DNA of 11,473 bases from CBDDDW01 sp965226805 (GTDB lineage: Bacteria > Chloroflexota > Dehalococcoidia > Lucifugimonadales > JAGWBF01), in the NCBI GenBank assembly GCA_965226805.1, contig CBDDDW010000012.1, forward strand, positions 1 through 11,473, in the 5' to 3' direction. Positions 1 through 6,949 of the stretch are shown here, in pieces. The notes below the pieces were generated by a model. That model made no database searches. It was not told the origin of the DNA and saw only the letters and a program-made list of their open reading frames with translations. Numbering within the stretch: position 1 is the first letter of the stretch; each line of letters begins with the position of its first letter. A program made the translations under genes and the position numbers.

Positions 1-819
1 GAGGAATCCTCTGCTGGATGTACTGACAAGGGACGGCAGGTAGATCTGGCGTCCTTCACCTCTTCTGATGATGACGGAGAACGGGTCTCCGCTGAAGACC
101 AATTGATCGGCCTGATATTCAGTTCCGCTCCATTGGCCTCCCCGTTCTATCTGGACTCGGAGCTTATCTTGGTCGATGACGTACTCGAGTTCCTCGTTGT
201 GTTCCACCATTTTCATCCACCCTGTGGGTTCCCTCAGGAAAGCAAACGTGTGAAGTTCAGGTTCCTGACCTTCCTGGAGTTCCGGTGTCCCTGCCGGAGC
301 GACATAGAACACGCCGAAGGTTCGTGTACTGCCCACCGGAGATGCCAGTGGTTGCTCAAGGGTCTGCTGGGCTTTGTCAAGGGGACCACCCATTAGCCTC
401 TCCACGATGATTGTGGCCATCTGTTCGATAGTCTGGTCGGACGAACTCATCAAGTTAAGGCCGACAAGGGACGGACTGTGTTCTCTTATCTCTTCGAAGG
501 TGATTCCGTGACGGATTGGAAAGATTGACATCCCCGCGTCCATTATCCTTTGAAAAATCCCGTCCAGTTCGTACTGGGTCCAGTACTTGGCGAAGAAAGG
601 CCTGGATAGGATCACTGTCGCGGAGTGGCAGTTTGCCAGCCCTATGTCTATGTTCTGACGGATGCTTTCTCCGAACGGAATGTCGGACTCGTCTAACCAT
701 GCGTGTAGTCCCAAGTCCGTAAGGGCCGTATGAAGTGGGCGTGCCAGTGCTTCCTTGTCCTCACTGGCATGGCATATGAATGTGTCGGGCTGGATTCTTC
801 TACTGGCTCTGTTCAGCAC
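1..819 (-). CDS. TIR-domain protein, C-terminus beyond the left edge
   Basis: The minus-strand frame is open from a TAA at 859-861 to the window edge without a stop, so the gene is 3'-partial (273 codons visible). Starting from GTG at 819, residues 12-148 form a clear TIR domain. FICHASED (14-21) is the first strand motif. LHAWLDESDIPFGESI (38-53) is box 2-like. SATVILSR (66-73) is followed by KYWTQYEL (78-85), where E84 sits at the place of the catalytic glutamate of NAD-cleaving TIR enzymes. From about residue 150 a beta-rich region of unknown type follows. TIR proteins of bacteria are often NADases in anti-phage defence; that role here is inference. The start is uncertain: GGGAGG lies about 14 bases upstream of GTG 819, CTG 816 is an alternative, and no ATG precedes the domain. 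No neighbouring defence partner is visible on the upstream side; a partner could lie to the left. Confidence 0.85.
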   Translation of the reverse strand, partial: MLNRASRRIQPDTFICHASEDKEALARPLHTALTDLGLHAWLDESDIPFGESIRQNIDIGLANCHSATVILSRPFFAKYWTQYELDGIFQRIMDAGMSIFPIRHGITFEEIREHSPSLVGLNLMSSSDQTIEQMATIIVERLMGGPLDKAQQTLEQPLASPVGSTRTFGVFYVAPAGTPELQEGQEPELHTFAFLREPTGWMKMVEHNEELEYVIDQDKLRVQIERGGQWSGTEYQADQLVFSGDPFSVIIRRGEGRQIYLPSLVSTSSRGFL

Positions 820-1260
820 GGTTAGTGATCTCGCCTCCCGTCGCCTTGATGCTCTACATTATTGTCCGGTGGGAATACCGGTGCTGGCAAGGCTGGAAAA
901 GGTCAACTACCCAGCAGTCCTAGACCGAGCCGGACGGTGTTGACAATGTGCAAGAGCCTCAACCTAGAAGGGGTAGTCGCACAGGATTGTAGTCTCTTGT
1001 TTTCAAGGAATACCCCCGTTGACACGGGGAACCACGAGAACGGAACCTGCTCACGCTAATGCCGATATGGTGGTCAGGTCAAGGGCTTCGGCTCCCAGAA
1101 GTCTGAGCATCGAATATTGGTTCAATTCCAAGTTCGTACGCCGATTGAATCAATACACACACATTATGGCACAGGATTTTTGCCAGAACCTCGTTAACTT
1201 GAGTTGCAGCCGTCCTCGTTCTAACTCTTCCCCCGAATTTGGCCAGCAAGCACAGGAGCG
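820..1260. other. Intergenic stretch upstream of the TIR gene
   Basis: No convincing gene is seen on either strand; the short open frames have no family signal and no ribosome site. A small dyad, CCCCGT-tgac-ACGGGG, lies at 1014-1029. A TACAAT hexamer on the minus strand near 985-990 could be a -10 box for the TIR gene, but no well-spaced -35 box accompanies it, so no promoter is called. Confidence 0.5.
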
Positions 1261-1461
1261 ATGGAATTGGGCCACAACAACACGGCGTCGCTGGCCGACT
1301 CCTGTGAGACGACGTACTACACCAGCTGTCCGCTGCGCGTCGGTAATACGTTCCACCTCGTGAGGTGCCAAGCAGGAACGGTTATAATCAAGCTTGAGGA
1401 CATAGCCAACAACTATGCGCTCATCCGGGAATACACCGTCACGGTGAGCGGAGGGCCTTAG
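1261..1461 (+). CDS. Possible fragment of a beta-sandwich surface protein
   Basis: This is a 66-residue open frame with in-frame stops just upstream. The second half (about residues 22-64) has alternating hydrophobic strands: RVGNTFHLV, then CQAGTVIIKLED, then REYTVTVSGG. This looks like the final strands of an Ig-like repeat as found at the ends of bacterial secreted or surface proteins. Cysteines lie at residues 15, 23 and 37. GGAG lies only 2 bases before the ATG, which is a poor ribosome site. A good intrinsic terminator follows 30 bases after the stop, so this may be the genuine 3' end of a longer gene that has lost its front. The family call is inference from composition only. Confidence 0.3.
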   Translation: MELGHNNTASLADSCETTYYTSCPLRVGNTFHLVRCQAGTVIIKLEDIANNYALIREYTVTVSGGP

Positions 1462-1491
1462 AACCAGGTAGCAAGACCTGATGCGGGACCA

Positions 1492-1521
1492 AGCCACCAC
1501 GAAAAGTGGGGGCTCTTTTTT
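1492..1521 (+). terminator. Intrinsic terminator
   Basis: The hairpin AGCCACCAC / GTGGGGGCT (eight pairs, one A-G mismatch) has a GAAAA loop. It is followed by one C and six T residues. It lies 30 bases after the stop of the 1261-1461 frame and points rightward. Confidence 0.65.
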
Positions 1522-2166
1522 CGGTTCCGTTCGGAAATGGGGTGATGGCCTTAGCATCACCAGCATGTGCCTTTTTCAACCCCCTTTCGGTTTCCTTTTC
1601 CTTTATCGCTACCTTTACAATAGCTGATGGGAATGTCCCTTGCAAACGCTAATTCCGACCGGAAGGTAAGGCTAGGTTCCCGCGAGGAATATAACGACTT
1701 GGTGTCTGAGGTTATCCAGAATCCACGCTCGTTGTGGTCCGTCCTCTGGAGTCCAAGTCTTCCACTGATTCCCCTCAAGTTGTACAGACGGGTGGGCTCC
1801 AGCTTTCGCCCCAATTATTGCCTCTCTGAGCCTGTCTCATAAAGCTGAGAGTTCCAGTATGCTATCTTTCTGGATTCCCGCTTTCGCGGGAATGACGGCT
1901 AATTTTGCAGTATTTCATACTCTATCAGGGTGGTCGTGATCGCTAACCGTAGGACTGCCTCCACCCAAAATCCTGGCAGGAGACTTCTGAGACTGCGATG
2001 ATGAATCCCGGGCCACCTCGGCTCGGGCCTGACCCTTTCTGAGACTGGCATCATGCCTTCAGCCTGATCTGTCGACTCGATTCGAGGTGGCGCCAGAAGT
2101 GCCCTCGGCAAGGCGAGCAGTGACCTTATAGGAGCCTGGCCCCACTCCCATCGCAGTCTTGTCCGC
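1522..2166. other. Gene-poor stretch with small repeats
   Basis: No gene can be supported here. A 71-codon plus-strand frame at 1627-1842 has a plausible amphipathic opening but no ribosome site, and its second half looks non-coding. The stretch holds a 20-base palindrome at 1874-1893 and two copies of TTCTGAGACTG at 1985-1995 and 2037-2047. It looks like eroded or intergenic DNA. Confidence 0.5.
1874..1893. repeat. dRS3-like palindrome ATTCCC-N8-GGGAAT
   Basis: The sequence is ATTCCCGCTTTCGCGGGAAT, a perfect inverted repeat (arms ATTCCCGC and GCGGGAAT-like around TTTC). The ATTCCC-N8-GGGAAT layout is the same as that of the Neisseria dRS3 element. Similar sequences are scattered between genes in many unrelated bacteria. 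Only one copy lies in this window, so its dispersed nature here is inferred. Confidence 0.6.
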
Positions 2167-2394
2167 TCACCTGGCCGGCGCGCAATCCTCCGGGAGGTAG
2201 AAATGACAGGAGTCGTCGGTCATAAAGGTAGTCGTGGTGTTGAGCTGGTCGTCGGAGTCGACACCCACCAGGATGAGCATGTGGCGGTGGTCAAAGTCAG
2301 GCTCAAGCCCAACTAACCAGCGCATATAACCCTCGCGCCAGTTAGTCCTTTGGCAATCAGCTTCCACTGTGCGATCAGGGAAACGAATCTTCAA
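2167..2394 (-). CDS. Small protein of unknown function
   Basis: This 75-residue frame starts at TTG 2394 with GGTGGGG about 5 bases upstream, a modest ribosome site. The protein is acidic and aromatic, with segments such as TNWREGYMRWLVGLEPDFDH and HMLILVGVDSDDQL that look like real coding sequence. I do not recognise the family. It is in the same frame as the tyrosine recombinase piece upstream but does not resemble the rest of such an enzyme. It could therefore be a separate small gene or the end of another broken gene fused to the recombinase remnant. It has one unpaired CxxT segment and no membrane segment. Confidence 0.4.
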   Translation of the reverse strand: MKIRFPDRTVEADCQRTNWREGYMRWLVGLEPDFDHRHMLILVGVDSDDQLNTTTTFMTDDSCHFYLPEDCAPAR

Positions 2395-2637
2395 CTTCGC
2401 CCCACCGTCTTGACATCGCCTCGGAGACCCGGAGGCCTGCGCGCCACATGACCATCATCTCAGATGCGCCGGCTGGTGCGGTGCAGCCTCGGGGAGCGCC
2501 TCGATCTCGCTGGCGGTGACGTACTCCGGGTAGTGTCCCATTTCCAATGGGGTTTTGGGACATTCGCGGCCCAACTCTCCTCCGGCGGGGGTTGGTAGCC
2601 TATCTGGGGCCGTCGTCACGTCCACCGGCTGCGTCAC
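2375..2637 (-). pseudogene. Tyrosine recombinase remnant, frameshifted
   Basis: GTG at 2637 has GAGG 7 bases upstream. The first frame runs 60 codons and ends in YVTASEIEAL...AAPHQPAHLR, the usual segment just before the catalytic domain of phage-type integrases. At about 2457-2463 that frame hits TGA. The homology continues in the next frame as MMVMWRAGLRVSEAM..RWGEV, which is box I of tyrosine recombinases; the Arg of GLRVSE is the first catalytic arginine. That frame stops at 2375. Everything after box I (H-x-x-R, the LGH motif and the nucleophile Tyr) is missing, as is most of the N-terminal core-binding domain. It cannot encode a working recombinase. Confidence 0.7.
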
Positions 2638-2878
2638 CTTTTGCCCTCTTTCGGGTCATGCTGCTTCTCACGAGATGGGCGCAGATTCTGTTCGTGGATG
2701 AAACTTCTCCAAGCTCAAATATCTCCAAAGAACAGCGGACCTGGTGGCTTCTCAGGAGATGGAGGGCGATGCTGTCTAAAATATACGTGAGCCAAGGGTG
2801 AGCCCGGACAGACTCGGACTATCGACCGGTCGCTTATGGGCCGACTTCGAGTACCGCTCCCATCCCTGCGCTAACAGG
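2638..2878. other. Short intergenic stretch
   Basis: No recognisable gene is present. Two similar stretches, CTTCTCACGAGATGG near 2665 and CTTCTCAGGAGATGG near 2749, are about 84 bases apart. A minus-strand frame through this region lacks stops for a while but has no family signal. Confidence 0.4.
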
Positions 2879-3118
2879 TCAGGCCGGGGCGACCTCGTTG
2901 AGCCGGCCGGTGGCGCAGTCGTATATGAACCCACGGACCTGGTCCTTGCGAGGGATGAACGGGCTGGCTTGGATGCGAGATATAGACTGACTCACATCCT
3001 TTTCCAGATTTCCGAACGCCTCCAATGCAAACGCTGGCCGAAGGCCGGTGTCCGCTTCGATTGTGTCCTTCACGTCGTCGTCGCGGAAGGTCAACATTCC
3101 ACAGTCTGTGTGGTGGAC
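2879..3118 (-). pseudogene. Beta-carbonic anhydrase, C-terminal fragment
   Basis: The minus-strand frame reads VHHTDCGMLTF from 3118 onward and ends at TGA 2879-2881, about 79 residues. HTDCGM is the zinc-site motif of beta-class carbonic anhydrases (His and Cys are two of the three protein ligands). The end, with P-F-I-P, then VRGFIYD, then TGRLNEV, matches the family C-terminus. The first half, with the first zinc Cys and the Asp-Arg dyad, is absent. Upstream of VHHTDCG the frame is only the reverse complement of the helicase gene on the other strand. The normal enzyme hydrates CO2 to bicarbonate in the cytoplasm; this piece cannot. Confidence 0.8.
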
Positions 3119-3811
3119 TTGATCGACTTCCCAACCCTGATTTGGTACGAAACTGATTACAGCGTGTACACGATGCGGCAGGCGTCGCGCCGGTCGTGGC
3201 GCATCGGGCAGACCAGGCCGGTGAAGGTGGTGTTCATGTCCTACCGGAACAGCCTCCAGGCAGACGCCCTCAAGCTCGTGGCGAAAAAGCTGCAAAGCTC
3301 GCTAGCGGTGGAGGGGGAGCTGCCCGAGGACGGGCTCGCCGCATACGGCGACGACGGCGACGACATCATGATGGCGCTGGCGCGGCAGGTCATAAGCGGG
3401 GAGCAGGACGACGCTGAGACGGTGGAGGCGGTCTTCGCCCAGGCGCGGGACGCCGAGGCTGTCGCCGAGGAGATGCTGGTGGACGACGGGTGGAAGGCGG
3501 TCGAGGTCAACGGCAACGGTCACGCCGCCAACGGCGTCGAGCCGAGCTTCGAGTTGGTCCCGGGCGGCAACGGACACGCGGAAGCCGTGGTCAATGGCAA
3601 CGGGAAGGGCCACGCGGCTTTCCCGGTCAACGGCAACGGCCACCAGGACGAGGCCCCTGAGCCGCAGCAGTTGCTGTTCTCGTGGGCCGAGTTCATGGCC
3701 GAGGAGCCGGTGAAGCCGAAGAGCCGCAGCCGCAAGCCGAAGCCCTCGTCGCCGTCCCTGTTCGATTGGGCGCTCACGCTGGAGGAGGAGCCGGTCGGCG
3801 CGGGGCGCTAG
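3116..3811 (+). pseudogene. SNF2-like helicase, C-terminal third
   Basis: Homology starts abruptly at DLIDFPTLIWYETDYSVYTM. It continues into QASRRSWRIGQ, the Q-x-x-x-R-x-x-R-x-GQ motif VI of superfamily 2 helicases, and then VVFMSYRNSLQADALKLVAKKL. After an acidic stretch (ELPEDGLAAYGDDGDD) comes a tail with several NGNGH or NGNGKGH repeats, and the end is SLFDWALTLEEEP. Large helicases of this kind are carried by integrative elements. Motifs I to V are missing. The frame stays open leftward to 2798, but that part is the antisense of the carbonic anhydrase fragment and unrelated DNA, so it is not a real N-terminus. An internal start such as ATG 3173 could give a stub without ATPase activity. 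Confidence 0.8.
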
Positions 3812-3888
3812 GCCGGAAAGCTACAGGGGAGGCCATCGCTGTAATGGCGGTGGCCTCCCCTGATTGGACGATGTATCCGGCCCTTTTT
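3811..3888 (+). terminator. Nested hairpin terminator after the helicase
   Basis: An inner hairpin at 3825-3861 pairs AGGGGAGGCC with GGCCTCCCCT and continues inward for about five more pairs. An outer stem pairs GGCCGG (3811-3816) with CCGGCC (3877-3882), followed by C and five T. It begins at the stop codon of the helicase remnant. The outer stem plus T tract gives the terminator form; the inner stem alone lacks a T tract. Confidence 0.5.
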
Positions 3889-3905
3889 GTGTTTCAGCAG
3901 GTCAA

Positions 3906-4013
3906 GCCCGTGTCCGGGCCGTGCAGAGGGGACTAACTGACGTGGGTGCGCCACGAGAGTTAGTCGGTAGCATTGTTATGCCCGTATCCGGCCCGTGCAG
4001 AGGCGACTAACTG
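3906..4013. repeat. Pair of 34-base imperfect direct repeats
   Basis: The copies at 3906-3939 and 3980-4013 differ at three positions, with an offset of 74 bases. Both begin GCCCGT and end GACTAACTG. The hairpin at 3931-3965 uses the end of copy 1, and copy 2 could compete for the same partner strand. Confidence 0.85.
3931..3965 (+). other. Stable hairpin in the IS110 left end
   Basis: GACTAACT (3931-3938) pairs with AGTTAGTC (3958-3965). After a 2x2 internal loop, CGTGG pairs with CCACG around a GTGCG loop. There is no T tract, so it is not a terminator. It sits where a bridge RNA would be encoded in an IS110-group element. Assigning it to such an RNA is inference. Confidence 0.5.
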
Positions 4014-4230
4014 GTGAGTCCGGCCAAGGATGTATGCTCATGGTGAGGCGTGTCGTATGGATCAAGGCCGGATGGCCACTGGTGCGTATTGCTCGGTCGG
4101 TAGCATGGTCCGGGAGACTTGCGACTGCATCATTGGTGACGCCCCGACCGGGCGATCCCGTTGGGGAGATTGTTTTACAGTCCGCGACTCCCTCCGGCGA
4201 TGCGCCTACACGGTAATCGTGGAGGTGATG

Positions 4231-5668
4231 ATGAGCAGACGCAAGAGCAGCCCAAAACCGGCGGGACTGTCCCAGTTGAACCTGAACGCGGCGGGCATCG
4301 ACGTGGGCGCCACCAGCCATTTCGTCGCGGTTCCCGCCGACCGGGCGGAGCAGCCGGTGCAAGAGTTTGAGGCCTTCACGGCGGACCTGTACCACCTGGC
4401 CCACTGGCTGACAGAGTGTGGCGTGCAGACCGTGGTCATGGAGTCGACGGGAGTGTACTGGATACCCCTGTTCGAGGTGCTGGAAGAGCGGGGTTTCCGG
4501 GTGATGCTGGTAGATCCACGGCGCATCAAGAACATGCCCGGGCGCAAGACCGATGTGGTGGACTGCCAGTGGCTACAGCAACTGCACACCTATGGACTGC
4601 TGTCGGGGGCCTTCCGGCCCGAGGCAGAGATACGACGCCTGCGCAGTTACCTGCGGCAGCGGGCGATGCTGGTGGAGTACGCTTCTCATCACATCCAGCA
4701 TATGCACAAGGCGCTGACCCAGATGAACGTGAAGCTCCAGCACGTCATCAGAGACATCACGGGCAAGACCGGCATGGACATCATCGAGGCCATCGCGGGC
4801 GGGGAAAGGGACCCGCGGAAGCTGGCCCGGCTGCGCGACCGCAGGATCAAGGCAGACGAGGCGACCATCGCCAAGTCGCTACAGGGCCACTGGCGGGAAG
4901 AGCATCGAACTGGCCCAGGCCGTGGAACTGTACTGGGTATATCAGGGCAAGATTGCCGAGTGCGACCGGGAGATTGAAGCCCAGTTGGAGCGGTTTGAAG
5001 ACCACAGCGACGGCGAACCTCCGGCTCCCAATGGCAAAAAGCGCAATCAGGGAAACGCGCCCCGCTTTGATGTCCAGAGCCAACTGTATCGGATGACGGG
5101 GGTGGACCTGACCCGGATCGACGGCGTGGACGGTTTCACGGCGCTGAAGGTGGTCAGCGAGGTGGGCACGGACATGACGAAATGGAAGAGCGCCAAGCAC
5201 TTCGCATCCTGGCTGGGGCTCAGCCCCAACAAGCGCGTTACCGGAGGAAAGGTCATCAGCTCAAAGACCAAGCCCAGCGCCAACCGGGCCGCGGCGGCAT
5301 TGCGTTTGGCGGCCAATGCGCTGCATCGCTCCGACAGCGCCCTAGGAGCCTTCCTGCGCCGGAAGAAAGCCCAGTTGGGAACTCCCAAGGCCATTACGGC
5401 CACGGCACACAAGCTGGCCCGCATCATCTACTCCATGCTGCGCTACGGGCAGCAGTACGTGGATGCCGACGCGGAATACTATGACAGCCAGTACCTGCAA
5501 AGGGCGCTTCGGGCGGCAAAACGGCGGGCCGCGCAGCTCGGCTACCAGTTGGTGCCCCTATTCAGATGCCTTGGCATCGGCTGTGCCCCACGCATCACAG
5601 GTCGCGCCAGCGTGACAGTTGACGTTAGTGGGGAGCACCCTACGCGACAGGGCCGCGAAGCCCGGTGA
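4231..5668 (+). pseudogene. IS110-family DEDD transposase, one frameshift
   Basis: ATG 4231 has GGAGG ending 5 bases upstream; ATG 4228 is the alternative. The N-terminal RuvC-like domain carries D24 (GIDVGATS), E71 (MESTGVYWIP), D108 and D111 (GRKTDVVD), the DEDD set. The first frame is good to about 4905 (GHWREEH). Homology then jumps to the +1 frame (ELAQAVELYWVYQGKIAECD onward), probably through loss of a few bases near 4904-4910. The second frame holds the Transposase_20 domain: GVDLTRIDGVDGFTALKVVSEVG, then WLGLSPNKRVTGGKVISSKT with the serine region, and ANRAAAALRLAA. GYQLVP near 5557 is where such proteins usually end, but here the frame continues 37 more codons to TGA 5666-5668, suggesting a lost stop. 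The intact enzyme performs RNA-guided recombination. Confidence 0.88.
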
Positions 5669-5826
5669 ACCGGCCCCGCCGGACCATTCCTCGGGACTGG
5701 ATGATTGACCATAGACCCGTGTATTGGTAGTGTTGCTCGTCGGCTTGGGTGGTATCCCTGGTTCCAATGGAGTCCGGTTGAGGTGAGGCCAGTGGCTGGT
5801 GGCACCGTTATCTACACGTCTCAATC

Positions 5827-5856
5827 TTGTCATATTGCCTCCTTCGGTAGTATATT
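5827..5856 (+). promoter_or_regulatory. Sigma70-type promoter of the winged-helix gene
   Basis: TTGTCA (5827-5832), an 18-base spacer and TATATT (5851-5856) lie 34 bases before the ATG at 5891. Both hexamers are close to consensus. Confidence 0.6.
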
Positions 5857-5890
5857 GCTCTCGGTAGCGTTATCACAAGGATTATCGCTA

Positions 5891-6127
5891 ATGCTTACGA
5901 CAAAGGGTGTCAAGCTCACACTGACCAAGAACATCAAGTCCGCCCTGAGGAAGGAACCAGGTCTGACTGTGAAGGACCTGGCCGATCGGCTGGAGGTCAA
6001 TCGCCAGTTCATGGCCGGGGTCCTCGCGGTCCTTGAAGAGATGTCTGAAGTCTACCACCGCCCGGTCGGACCAGCAAGGATCTACTTCAACTCGGAGAAT
6101 GGAGAGCGCTCTGATGGAGTCGAGTAG
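5891..6127 (+). CDS. Small winged-helix DNA-binding protein
   Basis: This 78-residue protein starts at ATG 5891 with AAGGA 8 bases upstream and a promoter at 5827-5856. The open frame extends further left, but that part has no ribosome site and looks non-coding. Residues 25-50 (LTVKDLADRLEVNRQFMAGVLAVLEE) form a helix-turn-helix of the MarR/winged type. VYHRPVGPARIYF (54-66) is a two-stranded wing with a basic turn. It has the full length of a minimal winged-helix domain. It probably acts as a transcription regulator, target unknown. It may have travelled with the J-domain gene 180 bases downstream, or simply flank the IS110 copy. Confidence 0.7.
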   Translation: MLTTKGVKLTLTKNIKSALRKEPGLTVKDLADRLEVNRQFMAGVLAVLEEMSEVYHRPVGPARIYFNSENGERSDGVE

Positions 6128-6163
6128 TCCAGATTTCCATATGGCCCGAGGCACAACTAAGCT

Positions 6164-6256
6164 ATGGGTCGCAGAGCCATGAGGTTCATAGACCTCTTGC
6201 CTGAGCATCCTGAGCTGCTCGACGGACAGCAGATCCAGCTAGGCGACCCTGGATGA
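6164..6256 (+). CDS. Possible 30-residue peptide
   Basis: ATG 6164 opens a short frame containing RFIDLLPEHPELLDGQQIQL, which has the amphipathic look of coding DNA. There is no ribosome site before either ATG (codons 1 and 6). It lies between the winged-helix gene and the J-domain gene on the same strand. It could be a small gene or a leftover of a broken one. Confidence 0.2.
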   Translation: MGRRAMRFIDLLPEHPELLDGQQIQLGDPG

Positions 6257-6303
6257 TGCACCCTTACACCGCTTGATTGGGACGTGACCCAAGGAGGCTA
6301 TTC

Positions 6304-6579
6304 GTGCCAGAAACCGAAGACATGTACGAAATTCTGAACCTCCACCCGTCCGCCCACCCTGGCTTCATTGAGGCAGCATGCCAGCGTCTGGCTCTCCTCT
6401 ACTATCCCGGCACAGACCCATCCCCGGAAGCCGCCGGGTTGATGGCCGCAATCAGCAGAGCTTATGCGGTATTGGGCGACCCGGAAAAACGAGCCGCTTA
6501 CGACCTTCAGCGTCGTCATCCGTTACTCGCAACAGTATTGCGTGACCCTAAAAAGCGGACCGTAGAGCGTGTCCCATAA
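6304..6579 (+). CDS. J-domain protein lacking the HPD motif
   Basis: GTG 6304 is chosen because AAGGAGG ends 6 bases upstream; an ATG-like start at 6277 has no such site. The product has 91 residues. Residues 7-72 match a J domain: MYEILNLHPSA (helix I), FIEAACQRLALLYYPGTDPSPEA (helix II and loop), then MAAISRAYAVLGDPEKRAAYDLQR (helices III and IV). The His-Pro-Asp tripeptide needed to stimulate Hsp70 ATPase is replaced by Y34-P35-G36, so this is a J-like protein in the type IV sense. A short basic tail follows. Loss of HPD argues against a classical DnaK co-chaperone role. It may serve as a protein-interaction module, or it may be decaying. Confidence 0.75.
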   Translation: MPETEDMYEILNLHPSAHPGFIEAACQRLALLYYPGTDPSPEAAGLMAAISRAYAVLGDPEKRAAYDLQRRHPLLATVLRDPKKRTVERVP

Positions 6580-6642
6580 ACCCTCTTCCCGGGGGGTTGG
6601 TGAAGCAGTAAGCTGATAGAAACAACAGGCAGGTACGATACT

Positions 6643-6940
6643 ATGGCTTATAACCTTCTGCGCTGGGAGCGAGACCAGAGCTACTTGACGCCGTCCATGA
6701 GGGATTGGTTGAGCGAGGGTCACCTGGCCTGGTTCATTGTGGATGCAGTAGGCTAGATGGAACTGAGGGAGTTGTATGCAGCCTACCGAAGTGATGGCTG
6801 GGGTGCAGCGGCCTACGTCCGGGAATGATGGTGGCCATCCTGTTGTACGCCTATTGCCTGGGTCTACGCAGTTCCAGGCGCATAGCCCGTGGTCTCGAAG
6901 AAGATCTAGGTTTCCGGGTGGTGGCCAACCGGCAGCCAGA
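6643..6940 (+). pseudogene. IS1182-like transposase, N-terminal remnant
   Basis: ATG 6643 begins MAYNLLRWERDQSYLTPS, followed by MRDWLSEGHLAWFIVDAV. This is the typical opening of IS1182/IS5-type DDE transposases (DUF772-like region). An in-frame TAG sits at 6754-6756, after which the same frame continues as MELRELYAAYRSDGWGAAAY. Near 6824 homology moves to another frame: MMVAILLYAYCLGLRSSRRI, then EEDLGFRVVANRQPD. After NRQPD the match ends and the DNA runs into amidohydrolase sequence. The catalytic DDE part is missing. Confidence 0.8.
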
Positions 6941-6949
6941 CCAGCGACC

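Larger units (their letters stand above)
3906..5668 (+). mobile_element. IS110-family insertion sequence, decayed
   Basis: The element comprises a DEDD transposase gene (4231-5668) and a non-coding upstream part of about 325 bases rich in repeats and hairpins. IS110 elements lack classical terminal inverted repeats, so the outer ends cannot be fixed here; the coordinates are the minimal supported span. In members of the IS110 group the long left end encodes the bridge RNA that guides recombination. The transposase frame is broken, so the copy is probably not autonomous. No clear target duplication or shared core at both ends was identified. Confidence 0.6.

Noticed and set aside
1150..1566. 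138-codon minus-strand frame
   Set aside because: Composition is Arg/Pro/Cys-rich with no domain. It is antisense to the better-supported small frame and terminator.
1627..1842. 71-codon plus-strand frame
   Set aside because: The opening residues look plausible, but there is no ribosome site, no family signal, and the second half looks non-coding.
1985..2047. Two copies of TTCTGAGACTG
   Set aside because: The repeat is only 11 bases, there is no third copy and no structure around it; chance cannot be excluded.
2663..2763. Two similar 15-base stretches, possibly direct repeats
   Set aside because: There are only two copies with a mismatch, and no target duplication or element lies between them.
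2798..3115. Open N-terminal extension of the helicase frame
   Set aside because: It is antisense to the carbonic anhydrase fragment and to unrelated DNA, has no helicase motifs, and has no ribosome site at 2798.
5558..5668. 37-residue C-terminal extension of the IS110 transposase as a functional part
   Set aside because: Family members normally end near GYQLVP. The extension is Arg/Gly/Cys-rich and looks like read-through after a lost stop.
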